Assembly: GCA_033297075.1 (NCBI GenBank)
Contig: MU858281.1
Span: forward strand, 1-52,788
Reading direction: 5' to 3'
Length of the DNA stretch: 52,788 bases
Source of the DNA: Rhypophila decipiens
Lineage: Eukaryota > Ascomycota > Sordariomycetes > Sordariales > Naviculisporaceae
The position numbers were made by a program, and so were the translations under genes. Below are positions 22,831 to 33,033 of the stretch, one piece after another (positions within the stretch are counted from its first letter, which is position 1; each line of letters starts with the position of its first letter). Below the pieces are notes generated by a model. The model had not been told where the DNA came from. It did not search any database and saw only the letters and a list, made by a program, of their open reading frames with translations.

Positions 22831-23827
22831 ATCCAACCACCGCCCCAAACCCCAAAATTAGCATCCCAAAATCCACCACGCCACACCGTCCGTCCCCTCC
22901 CTTGCCATCACAGCGGCAGGCAAGGGTGGCCCCGGCATCCGCCCCCGGGTGTTGAACCTGGGTACCGGGGCCGGCCACCACTGTGTTGAACAGTGGCGGC
23001 CACCAGTCGCGTGATTTTGATGGCCGAAACTGGATTGGACTGGCTGAAGACAGAGAATCAACTGTGCCGAGACAGTGACCGAATGCTTTGTGTCTTGACA
23101 GCTTGGAGAATTGCCTCGGAAAGATGAGCATGACTCGAGACATCGGAAGCGCCAGAGGCCGGAATCGGATGAGACTGGGACAGGAGAGTACCAGGATCGG
23201 AACGGTGCTTGAAGTCGAGGTGAAGTGAGCGATCGATGGGGCCAAATGAGGACCGCGGCTGGTAGCTCAAGTGAACAGCCTTGAGGACCACTGACCACAT
23301 GCTGAGATTCCAACGAGGACTCAGGCTAGTTGGTGTGGATGGATTGGTAGGTGGTTGACTTGGTCTTGATGTGGTGGTTCATTGCTGTGAGAACTGCGGT
23401 CCATGTGTGCCGAAGGTGTGATGGGTCGGCCGATGAAAGACTGGGCGCCATCGGTCGGTCTTGATGTGAAGAGCTTGCTGGCGAGGGGGCTGCAGGGCTT
23501 GCCAATGGTTAGGGTTGGGCGTGCACGTCGGCCATGCTCGACTTCCCGCCCCTCTGCCTGCCGTGGGCGGCGGTCGACTGCCCGGAGCGCACCCCTCTAG
23601 CTCGGCCAGAGCTCGAGAAGAGCATGGGGAACCAGTTGCGGGTGGCAAAGGTCAAGTTGACAATGCCCGCGGTGGCCGTCCCCAGCTCTGAAACGTGCCA
23701 TTGGCATGCTGGAAGTAGAGCGCGGGGGCCGGCCACCCTCTGTCTTGGCGAACAGCACAAGATGTGTTCACCCTACATAATGGTCAGAACAGCAATGGAT
23801 GAGGTGTCAGTGAAGGGAAGTCTTACA
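22831..23827. other. GC-rich region, uncertain minus-strand coding
   Basis: Several minus-strand frames look codon-like (for example about 23058-23300 and 23509-23760), and a possible intron with donor GTAAGA and acceptor TATGTAG joins 23827 to 23767. No frame shows a domain I know. It may be the continuation or 3' part of the minus-strand gene proposed at 24093, or a decayed gene. Confidence 0.3.
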
Positions 23828-23968
23828 TCAGAGGCGACGACAGTCCTTCCTGCCAGCCAAAGGCCGGAGAAGTCCGGACTCGATGGCCTTGGCCATGTCT
23901 GCTTGCCAGCAGCACGTCAGTCGGATAGAAGTGCCAGCAAAGCGAGGAGAGTCGACATACCTGATGAT

Positions 23969-24000
<32 letters not shown>

Positions 24001-24093
24001 AGAAGAAGACGACGACGACGACGACGACGAAGACGAAGACGAAGACGAAGACCACGATGGTGGTGATGGTGATGGTTGTATCCGAAGAATCAT
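23828..24093 (-). CDS. Possible spliced poly-serine protein (uncertain)
   Basis: On the minus strand a TATATA (about 24183-24188) and a long CT-rich leader precede an ATG at 24093. The frame reads MILRIQPSPSPPSW and then a run of about 28 serines, ending at a GTATGT donor at 23960. A CAG acceptor at 23899 after a 62-nt intron leads to DMAKAIESGLLRPLAGRK and a stop at 23828, giving 67 residues. Exon 2 is also open in another frame (SPDFSGLWLAGRTVVASD) up to a GTAAGA donor, so a longer product is possible with different splicing. The promoter and splice signals look real, but the protein is not recognisable. Confidence 0.3.
23962..24053 (+). repeat. Trinucleotide tract (GAA)n(GAC)n(GACGAA)n
   Basis: An uninterrupted purine-rich triplet tract of about 90 bases: GAT/GAA, then about 12 GAA, about 8 GAC, and alternating GAA-GAC. 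On the plus strand it could encode a Glu/Asp run; on the minus strand it encodes Ser, Phe/Val or Leu/Arg depending on frame. Confidence 0.9.
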
Positions 24094-25935
24094 GTTGTAG
24101 AAGATTGAGCACAAAGTGTGAGAAGGTGTGTGGTGAAAAAGAAGAGAAGAGGAAGAAGTTCTCGGCTGGAGGAAGAGAAGAATATATACCTGCCAGAAGT
24201 GGATCACAGACTCTCTGCCAGGACCGGTGGGGACTCTCTGCAGCTGGAAAAGGGCTTACCGATCGATCGATCGAGAAGAAACTTGGTCAAAGATGGACGT
24301 GACTGCCTGTCAGGTGGGTCAATGATCGTGGTGGATGGAGACTTTCAAAGGATTCTATTCCGCCTATCGTGGTTTCTGGAAGGACCACCACCACACCGAG
24401 GAATGAGACGGGTCCCTCAGCAGAGAGCAGGCAATCACGGCCGTATAAGTGGTACTGCTGTTCTCATGGCCTAGAAACCCTGGGGCTGGAGGCGTCACTA
24501 TCAAGGGAAACGGTGGGGAAGGAACAGGCAGCGTGCCCCGGATAAGGGGAGTCAAATTCTTTTCTAAGCAGGAGCATTGTTGACGAGCCAGGCGTCCCTC
24601 TCCTCGGTGTGCAGATGTTTGTGCTATCGGGGCCGAAAAGCCTCAGACGGACATTAAGGTGTCTGTGGCATGAGAAGGAAGGCGTCTTTCTTAATCCCCA
24701 CATGTCCCGATTCCGTGATCGGTGACGCAGTAACGGAAGGTAGGCAAAGCACAGGAACGGTCTTCAGATCGGGACCGAGAAGTCCTAGTGTTTATGGTAC
24801 ATGTGGAGTACTATTCTATTAGGCAGACTGTTCGACGAGCAAACCTCGGCTTACCCGGTGTGAACTTGGGAAGTGGAAGGGACACAGCTGAGGGCAAGAA
24901 CTCTTGGGCCATCAGGGTAACAGAATAGTCATCGAGATCGAAGACCCTGCCCAGGTGGATACAAATCTGAGCGAATTCGTCATCTCATGGGAACCGGACC
25001 AGACCGAGCTGTTCTCTCGGACCGTCAAACGGTCGGCAGAAGGAGGGATGAGGACAGCAACCAACGTTTGAATCTCAACCTCGACCTCTGACAGTTTTGA
25101 GAAATCGAGCTTCCCCTCACTGCAAAACTGCTTGACCTTGTATGATTATCTATGATAGCTATCCTTTCATGTTCACTCCCGTGGATTCTCTATAGAAATA
25201 CTGTCCAAGTCTTCGTCAAACCAATGTCCATGTAAGCGCGAGAGTGTGGAGGGGCACTGGTCTGGCTGCCAGTGTACAGGCAGCATAACTTTGTACCTTA
25301 GAATAGCGCTGGATAGCTTGACCCGGGTCCTAGGCAGAGCTTGAACCACAGCTAGCTCAAGCTCCATGGCGGGGTGCCCCCTATAGGCCTACCACCAACA
25401 GAGGATAGGTCCTGCAATTATCCCATTATCGACCTTGCCGCCCTTCAATGCCCCCGGTTGCGATTATCTGACACCATCATTATTGACGTTCTTTCAATCG
25501 ATCTGAAAACGACATCGCCAAGTCCACAGCTACGGACAGCGCGCAATTCTTCCGGGCGGGTCTCCGATTCCTTAGAAGAGGGCCCAGCTGCCCGAGGAAA
25601 GTTCGGTTCCGCTACCAGGACCAACATTGGAATACAGATACTCAGTCGGATCAAGAGGAAGGCGATCGATCGAGCTGCTACTTCTTGGCACGCATACATA
25701 CGACTATGGGCGATACGAAAAGCCGTTTGAAAGACCAGGCCATTTCAATCGGCACTGGCACCTAGGGGACATCGCGTACCTCCTTCCATATACGACTCTA
25801 CGAGGAGACTACCGAACCGGGTTCACCAGTTGCTCTATGCACGAGAGACTGGGGCTGGCCAAGATAGATCCAGGTTCCCCTTTGTTACCCTTTGAGTCTT
25901 GGGGTGCGCAGCGCTCTTTGAATTTCGACGCGCAT
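24094..25935. other. Accessory region without a recognisable gene
   Basis: The first 150 bases are the leader and TATA region of the proposed minus-strand gene. Beyond that, short frames on both strands have no similarity I recognise. A plus-strand frame at 25374-25730 and an overlapping one in the next frame have coding-like composition and may be further gene debris like the SAR1-like piece that follows. Confidence 0.4.
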
Positions 25936-25995
25936 GCCGAGCTGGATGCGCTTCTTTCGATGGAAGAACTCTCAAAGGTTCCCTTCGTCATCCTC
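25936..25995 (+). pseudogene. Fragment resembling SAR1 GTPase
   Basis: Twenty codons read AELDALLSMEELSKVPFVIL. This matches the segment of the COPII small GTPase Sar1 that immediately precedes its NKID guanine-specificity motif. The similarity stops abruptly on both sides: upstream lacks the G3 region and downstream lacks NKID. It sits in a longer open frame that runs through a possible intron (GTCAGT to CTCAG at 26076) into 26077-26345, but that sequence is not Sar1. It is a displaced fragment of a conserved gene whose intact copy should lie elsewhere. The identification rests on recalled sequence. Confidence 0.6.
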
Positions 25996-26460
25996 ACTCC
26001 GGTCATCAGTCAGTACCCATCTCCCATTCTATTGATTCTTGACATCTTGAATCCGTTTACTGACACTTTGTCTCAGGCCAGAAAGGACAGTTGGTCAAAC
26101 AGCGCTATACAACACGATTTAATAACATTCCAGGCCGCTACAGTCCGATACTATCGATGACACCATTTCGCGTCTCCCCTCCGGCCGAGCACATTCGAAT
26201 CGCGGCTGAATTTTCTGCAAACACATACCAAGCGCGAGGCTGGTCCTTTGTGAAGGGTTGGTCACGGTATTCTTTGTATGATATTCGGAGGAGAGGGAAG
26301 ATGGGAACAAACGGCTCTACCGCCGAACAATACCATACCGTCTAGCAGAAAGCACTTGGCTTAGACTAGGCGAGTCTACGCCTTGCGCCTCCTTGGCCCT
26401 CCTAAGACATTGATTTTGCATGCGAGATTAACTGGGCCTCGAAGAACAAGCTCCGTGTTA

Positions 26461-26619
26461 TCGAACCCCTTCCTTGTGCGCATTCCCAGCCTTAACTCGA
26501 GTCCCGGGCTTAGCGAGACCCCAAAAATACACATTCGTGTCCAAGGGACCACTAACAGGCTGTGTCCCCGTGCTATTCCACGCAATGCTCAATACCCGTT
26601 CGGTATGGGCGGACCATCG
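26461..26619 (-). pseudogene. Fragment of actin-interacting protein 1 (AIP1) WD repeat
   Basis: About 53 codons read RWSAHTERVLSIAWN, SGPLDTNVYFWGL and AKPGTRVKAGNAHKEGV. This is one WD40 repeat from the C-terminal propeller of AIP1, the cofilin partner that promotes actin filament disassembly. The frame stops right after the repeat, where another WD repeat should start, and upstream sequence is unrelated. Several replacements (SGP for the usual SGS, YFW for V.VW) suggest decay. It lies 0.5 kb from the SAR1-like fragment and on the opposite strand. Confidence 0.65.
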
Positions 26620-27496
26620 ATTGATTTTATGTTCTAGACGCTGGATGAGCTGGTGAATTGGAAGCATTTTGCTGGAAGCCGCCAAAGCCAGAGAACAGGA
26701 GGCATCCAACGGACAGATGGCTGTCGCACTCTCCCGACAGTGAAGGTTATATGTGGCATGAACGTCCGGGAAACCGATCTAACGTCACAGGAAGATAATC
26801 GTCATAGCATTATCCCAACACCAGACTTACGATCCACACACGACAGCATACGACAGCAAGCATATATTCGAGAATATGACTACGTAAGAAGATGCTCCAA
26901 ACCGGACACTGTCCTCCTCCGAATGACCCAGAGTTTCCAAACTAACATTCGAGGGGACGATGTAGGGAGGACGCGCAGGTTGGGCGGCCGCCAACCTCGG
27001 GGGAAGTCACAGCATTTCATCCTTAGTTTCTACGCTGGGAACGACGGGGGTGTTCGTCTATGCCCCTGCTTATGCCCGCCTAAGCCTGCCGCTGCGCCTG
27101 CGCTGGTGGTTTAGGACCGTTCCTTGCACGAACGTACCTCCCTCGAAACCGTTGGTCTTGTGGAGGGTATTCCGAGTTTCTTTTCTGTTTCTCGTCCGGG
27201 GTTGTCTGGTCGGGGCGGTTATCTTTACGGAAGCTTTCTGACGATGACAACCAACTGCGGATGGACGCCCCCAAGGCCCCCCGGCCTCCCGACTATACAT
27301 AAGAGGACGGAAAATGGAAGAAACTGCTCCCGGCCAGCCCGGCGTGGCCAAGACGTCACGCAAAGATCTGCTTCGCCCTTTGAAAGACGCCAGTCGGAGT
27401 GAGGCTATATGAAGAGTGACGGAGTTTGGCTGCGAGGTCAAGAGAGTTGAGCAAAAGGTCTTAGTACTTTGAAGACTGGACGTGAGTAGTCATCTG

Positions 27497-27601
27497 GAGG
27501 CGCGAAGGCACTGGAACTCGATGAACATCTTCACCGACATAGACGCAGACCTCGTGGTTTTGGGAGATCCCGGCAGAGTGAGGCAAATCATTACCAACTT
27601 G
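27497..27601 (+). pseudogene. Fragment of a hybrid histidine kinase ATPase domain
   Basis: The frame reads EARRHWNSMNIFTDIDADL and then VVLGDPGRVRQIITNL. This is the HATPase_c N-box region of fungal hybrid histidine kinases, where the next residues should be roughly (x)NxxKFT. The match ends at NL, and a stop follows ten codons later. No H-box, G-box or receiver domain is found nearby, so it is an isolated piece. Confidence 0.6.
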
Positions 27602-27841
27602 CCCATTCACTCACCAGAAGCCACGAACTAGCCAAGTTTGGTACAAGAATCTCCAGTTAGCTCCCTGAGCTAGGTGGCAAGATCCCGAGAAACTCTGTTT
27701 AGTTCTGTGATGGTATTTTGACGCAATCCTGGTGCGATTGACTGGGGAGCTTGATAGAACAAGTTCTTATACTTCGAAAGGAGTCGTTATACTTCCACAA
27801 AGCTGAGAGGGGCGAGGCAGGAATGCTTGGTTACCAAAGGT

Positions 27842-28009
27842 CTAGACAGCATAGAGCTCGCTGGAAGCACTCGATAACCGTCCTTTTCCTTCGTTCAACC
27901 ATCGGAGCACAGCAATAAGCCCGAGATTACCATTTAGAAGGCCGAGGCTGTTTATGTTTGCTGGATAGCTGTCATAGTCCTCCAAATACACTGCGCTCGC
28001 TGGGCAGGG
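27842..28009 (-). pseudogene. Unrecognised coding-like fragment
   Basis: A minus-strand frame of about 56 codons with protein-like composition (VYLEDYDSYPANINSLGLL, then LIAVLRWLNEGKGRL), closed by TAG at 27842 and cut by a stop at its upstream side. I do not recognise the family. It lies in the same zone as the SAR1, AIP1 and histidine kinase pieces. Confidence 0.3.
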
Positions 28010-29081
28010 AAATTATCTATCCATGCAGCCCACTGTCACAGTCCATCTAGTATTCTGACGTAAAGATTTGGATGATCAGACACAACACATTGCCTATGCA
28101 TCGTCAAAGAACCCTCCACAAAACAGGTCATTTAAGCAAACAGTTGAAGAGAGCATGGACGATGGGGGTGACTCGTGACTCGAAAAAGTGACACGGCTGA
28201 AAGATCTTGTCTTGAAGGACCATCCGCGTGATACAGATTTGGCATCAAAGTAAGGCTGGAGAACACCCCATAGCCACACGAAGATAATTGCGAAGAGCAA
28301 GTGTATTAAAGACGAATGGTATTGGATTTTATCGATCTATCTAGTATCCAAGCCACCACTAAGGAACCCAACGAGTCAGACGATGCGGGACTTGGGGAGA
28401 CCACGGAGCCAAGATCAGGAGTTTTCCGCGTCTGAGGAGAAACCAATTCCCACCCCTATCATTACAATTATCCCTACACACCACCTCTGTTCTGGGCTTG
28501 CTGATGCTGCCGGCGATGACTCTCCAATGCGAACCGAGGAGGCTTTAGGGCTGGGCTCGCGGCTGTTCTCGAGGCAGCAGGGAAGAGTCGGTGGCGACGC
28601 TACCATGGACGGCGGTGATACCGCCAAAGGTATTTGCCTGTTGTCATCCTGTTGGTGGCCCGTGGCCGGGAAGTAGCCGCTGCCACCCTGTCCTGCTCGA
28701 CGTAGTCGTCCCATCCTCCTCAAGCAGCAGCGATCGGAGCCTTGAGAGCACTCCGACGTCAGCCTTGTATGAGATGTCTTGGCCGAGGTCTCGCGAACTT
28801 GAGGGGCGCCGCGGCGACGGGGTCGGGAGGGTTCTTGAGATTGAATGGCACAGGACCCCGGACTGATGATGAAACTCAGTTAGCTAGGGATGTACAAGTG
28901 TTGAAGTGTCATGACAAGTTAAGCATACCTAGATCGTGGTCCGCAAGTTGGTCCGTCAAACGGTCGATCCCCGACAATATCGCTGCGTGCCCGGGCAGGC
29001 TAGGGTGGAAAGGTGGTATTTAGGAGCTCTTTCGAGCCCAGGAGAACAGTCGGCGCCGCGGGTGTTGATCTCTGCTCTATG
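28010..29081. other. Region left of the hAT element
   Basis: Minus-strand sequence between 28415 and 29081 has coding-like stretches and a good intron (donor GTATGC near 28927, CTAACTG branch, CATCAG acceptor near 28866). These could be downstream exons of the gene whose first exon is at 31014-31150, now separated by the transposon. I cannot assemble a continuous reading frame. Confidence 0.35.
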
Positions 29082-29089
29082 GTCAGTCC
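29082..29089 (+). repeat. hAT target-site duplication, left copy
   Basis: GTCAGTCC, identical to 30959-30966, directly abuts the left terminal inverted repeat. Eight bases is the duplication length characteristic of hAT transposons. Confidence 0.92.
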
Positions 29090-30958
29090 CAGTGCGGTTT
29101 TCCATACCAGGGTATGTAATACAAAATAATCCAGTACCCCTGCTTTCCACCCCGCCTCCACCCCGCCTCTGTTCCATACACCGCTACCATCACCACTCTC
29201 CATCTTTTCTAACCTCATTTCTGCTCTCTTTTCCACCTCCTACCCTACTTTCTATCTACCCATAACAATGGATTCCGATTCCGTAGCGTCTATTACTCCT
29301 TCAGATGCACTATCGTCAACCAAAGCTCGTACGGCAGTAGGCACTTGGGCCCACGCACGCGAAGCACAAGGTCTAGAACCGCCCTTCAATGGCCGTAACA
29401 GAATCCTGTACTGCATCCATTGCCCAGAAGAAAAGCCATATAGCAGCTCTGTCACGACAAACTTCCGAAAACATCTCAATGCAAAGCACCAAATCACTAC
29501 CGACAAAGACGACAATCAAATCCTCAACCAGAGCAATACTACCACCCTTGACCAAGACATTATTTCGGAAACACTTACGACCTTGATTATCCGCCGTAAC
29601 CTTCCTTTCCGAATTGTCGAATGGCCAGAATTCCACGCGTTTTGTCAAGCAATAGGTCCAGGATCAAAACCCTATCTTGTTACAGCACATTCAACAATTC
29701 CAACACTCATGGACAAAATGTGGTACGAGAAGAAGGATATTGTACGAAGAGCTGTTCAGTCAGCTTTATCAAGTATCCATATTTCACTTGATATTTGGAC
29801 CTCTCCAAACCGATATCTCTTTCTTGCAGTCTGTGCACACTATGTTAGTCGGGAAGAGAAGCTCTGTAAGGCTCTGCTTGCACTCCGTTCGGTTGGAAAC
29901 CATAGTGGAGAGGAGCAATTTGCTGCCCTTCTTCTGGTCCTTCAAGACTATGGTATCGTAGGAAAGCTTGGCTCGGTTATTGGCGACAATGCTTCTTCAA
30001 ATGATACCCTTTGCCGGATTGTCGATAACTACCTTCTTGAAGAAGAAGAGATATCTTGGAACTCTTCTCTTCGCCGCGTACGGTGTCTTGGCCACATCAT
30101 CAATCTTGCTGTCAATGCTTTTCTCTTTCGAGATTCTAAAGACCTTGAATCTCTTGAGACCCAAGGCGACAACGCTACAATCGACAAGGTCTTATTCACA
30201 ATGGATATTCTGATCCAATGTCTTGACGATGCTTTAAAAGAGCACTCTGCCGACCGAGAGTTCTGTCGACGAATACGAAATGCCTGGGATATTTTCGACA
30301 AGTATTATAGCAAGACCGAAGACTCGGCTTTCTATGCAGCAGCTCTGATCCTTCATCCAGAATACCGGATCGCCTATATTCGGAATAACTGGAAAACCAA
30401 GTGGCAAAAACCAGCCTTGAAGCAAGTCAAAGACCTCTGGATTAAATACCGTGAAAATATCCAACAGCCAGTTACTCTTGAAAAGAGACTCCAGAGCCAG
30501 AGCCTTGATAAATTCGACCGAGTTGCTCAGAACTTGAAAAAGATTTATCCAGCAAGTCAAGACGAGTATGACGACTACAGTAATGGAGAGCCGTATGAGA
30601 TCAAGACGTCTGCTCTTGAGTGGTGGTGCCAAGATACACAGAAAAAGCGGTGGCCGCGTTTGTCTTGTATGGCTATGGATATATTGTCAATTCCAGCAAT
30701 GAGCGCAGAGCCAGAGAGGGTATTTTCAGGAGCTCGTCGTACGGTATCTTGGGAAAGAGCCTCATTAGGAGCCGAGACGATTGAAAAGACTGAGTGTTTG
30801 AAGCACTGGACACGAAGTGGGCTTGTAGATGCAGGGGTATAGATTCATAATTTCATTTTTACCAGGGACCCTAGTCAGTATGGAATACTATTGCATGCAA
30901 TACCATACCATACCCGGTTAAGTATGGTATCGTCAATACTGTATGGAAAACGGCACTG
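29090..30958 (+). mobile_element. hAT-family DNA transposon, 1,869 bp
   Basis: The element is bounded by terminal inverted repeats: CAGTGCGGTTTTCCATAC at 29090-29107 and, on the other strand, CAGTGCCGTTTTCCATAC at 30958-30941, 17 of 18 identical. It is flanked by a perfect 8-bp duplication, GTCAGTCC. Subterminal GGTATGG-type words recur inside both ends. It carries one open transposase frame (29268-30842). The exact duplication suggests a recent insertion. The transposase lacks a middle segment, so this copy may depend on another element for movement. Confidence 0.93.
29268..30842 (+). CDS. hAT transposase with internal deletion
   Basis: A single-exon frame of 524 residues with the ATG after a pyrimidine-rich leader. 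An N-terminal BED-type zinc finger is at about 48-73 (CIHC ... TTNFRKHLNAKH). The RNase H-like core keeps the first Asp (SLDIWTS), the second Asp (GDNASSND), the CxxH motif (RCLGHIINL) and the Glu in SAEPERVFS. The C-terminal hAT dimerisation domain (WWCQDTQKKRWPRLSCMA to the end) is present. Between FLFRDSKDLESLE and TQGDNATIDKVLF, family members normally have roughly 150-200 residues, including the conserved RW motif. These are missing without loss of frame. The catalytic residues remain but the insertion domain is cut, so activity is doubtful. Residue counts for the missing part are from memory of related fungal proteins. Confidence 0.92.
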   Translation: MDSDSVASITPSDALSSTKARTAVGTWAHAREAQGLEPPFNGRNRILYCIHCPEEKPYSSSVTTNFRKHLNAKHQITTDKDDNQILNQSNTTTLDQDIISETLTTLIIRRNLPFRIVEWPEFHAFCQAIGPGSKPYLVTAHSTIPTLMDKMWYEKKDIVRRAVQSALSSIHISLDIWTSPNRYLFLAVCAHYVSREEKLCKALLALRSVGNHSGEEQFAALLLVLQDYGIVGKLGSVIGDNASSNDTLCRIVDNYLLEEEEISWNSSLRRVRCLGHIINLAVNAFLFRDSKDLESLETQGDNATIDKVLFTMDILIQCLDDALKEHSADREFCRRIRNAWDIFDKYYSKTEDSAFYAAALILHPEYRIAYIRNNWKTKWQKPALKQVKDLWIKYRENIQQPVTLEKRLQSQSLDKFDRVAQNLKKIYPASQDEYDDYSNGEPYEIKTSALEWWCQDTQKKRWPRLSCMAMDILSIPAMSAEPERVFSGARRTVSWERASLGAETIEKTECLKHWTRSGLVDAGV

Positions 30959-30966
30959 GTCAGTCC
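30959..30966 (+). repeat. hAT target-site duplication, right copy
   Basis: GTCAGTCC immediately after the right terminal inverted repeat, identical to 29082-29089. Confidence 0.92.
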
Positions 30967-31013
30967 TGGACCGCCAGGATGAAAGAAAAAAATGGAACCA
31001 GTGCAGTACTTAC

Positions 31014-31150
31014 TTGATCTTGGGCTCGGCGTGCTCAACATGATAAACGAGAATGGCGTCGCTACCGGACCCGCGTTGGTACGCAGGGCAGGGCGTTGCT
31101 GGTTTCGAGGCGGCGAGCCTCTTTCGGGGCCAGGGCAGACAGGTGAACAT
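31014..31150 (-). pseudogene. First exon of a gene split by the hAT insertion
   Basis: On the minus strand an A/C-rich leader (CAAACAATCACAATTCATC, then CATTCGATTCAAAG) precedes an ATG at 31150. Forty-five codons follow (MFTCLPWPRKRLAASKP ... AILVYHVEHAEPKIK), ending at a consensus donor, GTAAGT at 31013. A T-rich stretch and CCAG at 30969-30966 would give a 48-nt intron. Exon 2 would then begin inside the target duplication and run straight into the transposon. Without the element the frame continues about 43 codons from 29081 downward before a stop. The protein is not recognised, and the gene model beyond exon 1 is uncertain. Confidence 0.4.
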
Positions 31151-31890
31151 CTTTGAATCGAATGTGTGTATGTGAATTGTTTGTTTGCTGTGAATTTCGG
31201 AAAAGGCACAGATGAATTGTGATTGTTTGATGGTGAAATTGAAGCTTGTTTGCTTTCGAAGCTGGAGAGAAGAAGAGAAGAAGAAGAAACTGGCACGAGG
31301 AATTTAAAAGGCTGGGCTATGGCTTGCAGTCCCGCTGGTCAACTGTGACTAGTCAAGCACGACCAGACACTGGGGATAGACAGGCAAGGCAAGAACCTGC
31401 CTTACGGCCGTTTACCGGCTTATCCAGCTAGAGGATCTTCGAGTCAAACCCGATCAGGAGGTACTTCCGTAGAGACAGCCAGCGGCAAGACACAGATAGC
31501 TCATACGACTCCCGTGTTCGAAGCTATACCAGAGAAGCTTTCATGAGAAAGAACGGCTCAACCACATCGTGCTCCTGCTATCTAATCATGAGACAAGCAG
31601 GCAGAGCCTCGACTCCTCTTTCCTCATAGTAAGGTCGACCCCTGTCATGCCATCCCCACCTCGGTCCCCGTAGAAGACCGGTGTCCCGTATCCCTGTTGA
31701 CGGCCAGTCAGGTGGGGCTATCGTTCGAAGTGACGCGGCGGTCTGGCCTTCTCCGCACTTCTGTAGCTTTCCCTCTCCGGCGGTTTGCCTGCTACTGGTG
31801 CACGGGCCTGATCCGAGATTTCCCCCATTTATTGCCTACTCGATTAAAAACTTTCTCTCCTTCCTCTTTTTCTTTTCCTTCACCGTCCCT
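31151..31890. other. Intergenic promoter region between two broken genes
   Basis: It contains the leader of the minus-strand exon at 31150 and, toward 31840-31890, a pyrimidine-rich leader on the plus strand (TTCCTCTTTTTCTTTTCC). No intact coding frame seen. Confidence 0.4.
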
Positions 31891-33030
31891 CACCACACGT
31901 GAGTTACCCCTGCCCTCGCCTATCTTTCAACCCTTCAGAGCTCCATTCCATTCTTCTCTTTTCCCTCCTGCCCATTTCCTCCAAACCGCGTTGCTAACTC
32001 ATTCGTAGACCGGTGTTGGCGGCAACAACGCCGGCCAACTTCGACACCAACAGTGTGGTGGTGGAGGTCACCCACCTCCTAGAGGGGAGGTCCAGACACA
32101 GACATTGCGCCTCGGCGCCGCCGCGACCACAAGGCCGGCACCTGCCTGGTGTGGTAAGTATTTCAGAGTTCTGCAATTTCCAATCTTCTTTCACGTCCTA
32201 GTGACTGCCGCTTTCATTCAGCAGCTGGAAGACTAACTGTACAACAGCAGAATCGCCAGACACTTGTCGTGTCGGCGGTCTCTGGCCGCACTGGCAGGTG
32301 CCGGCAATATGGCAAAGAATCTCGACCCCAGGGCAGCTCTTCAACTTGCACCGACACTTCGACCCAGACGTCGTCCACCATTCGAACCTTGACGGTGGTC
32401 GCTGCGACTGTTTTGACTACATTTCCTGATCAAACTGATTCATCATCGGTTTCCATCGTGTCCCGTTGAAACTCGCAAGCGTCAGGGTGGCCCCAAGGCT
32501 TGAAATGGGAGGTCCTGACACAGACATGGCTCTACACGTATGCCACCCCAACGACCACATGTCACCAAGATCACCAGGGTTTCAACGTTTGGCAGAATGT
32601 CTCAGGTATGTCATTTTTGCTCTGTCATCTTTCTAACATCTTCATCTACCAGAATACTGAATTTGTCTTCCATATAGTAACCCCACCCCCACGACAACGG
32701 CATTGCGGCGTCCAAAAGCAGTTGACGGGTTTATTGCACGTGCAGCAAACCAGCAGCCAGACAGCCAGTCAAGCCTCAGCGAACACAGCAATCGAGAGGC
32801 ACTCATACCACACTTCAGCAACCGTTCAGCCAAACCTACACCGAGCAGGAGTCTTACATGGATAGCCTTGCATGGATAAATCAGCTTCTCGAGAAGCCTT
32901 CGGGCGGAATTTTAATTCGACGCGTCCCGTAGCTCCAGAGACAACCCACCATGCCCCGGGACGCACGGACAATTTCCCTCAAGGACAACAAGCCCGAGAC
33001 TGTTGCTCCTGTCGCCTACGAGACCACGAT
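31891..33030 (+). pseudogene. Intron-bearing broken gene, surface-protein-like
   Basis: Three good fungal introns are visible: 31899-32008 (GTGAGT, TTGCTAACTC, GTAG), 32154-32247 (GTAAGT, GACTAACTG, ACAG) and 32606-32652 (GTATGT, TTCTAACAT, CCAG; 47 nt). Exon sequence between them includes a Ser/Thr-rich run (SSTCTDTSTQTSSTIRTL) like fungal wall proteins. Near the end there is a Gln-rich frame and a short open end at about 32950-33033 (MPRDARTISLKDNKPETVA). No single frame survives across the splices and no start ATG is seen in the first exons, so I call it a remnant. It could also be a gene I have mis-assembled. Confidence 0.35.
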
Positions 33031-33033
33031 CTA

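Noticed and set aside
22326..22886. 186-codon minus-strand frame resembling a membrane protein
   Set aside because: It is Phe/Leu-rich because it reads an A-rich low-complexity tract in reverse, so it is not a real membrane domain.
27070..27441. 123-codon minus-strand frame between the gene fragments
   Set aside because: It is Arg/Thr-rich with no recognisable domain, and the plus-strand alternatives are equally open, so neither is called.
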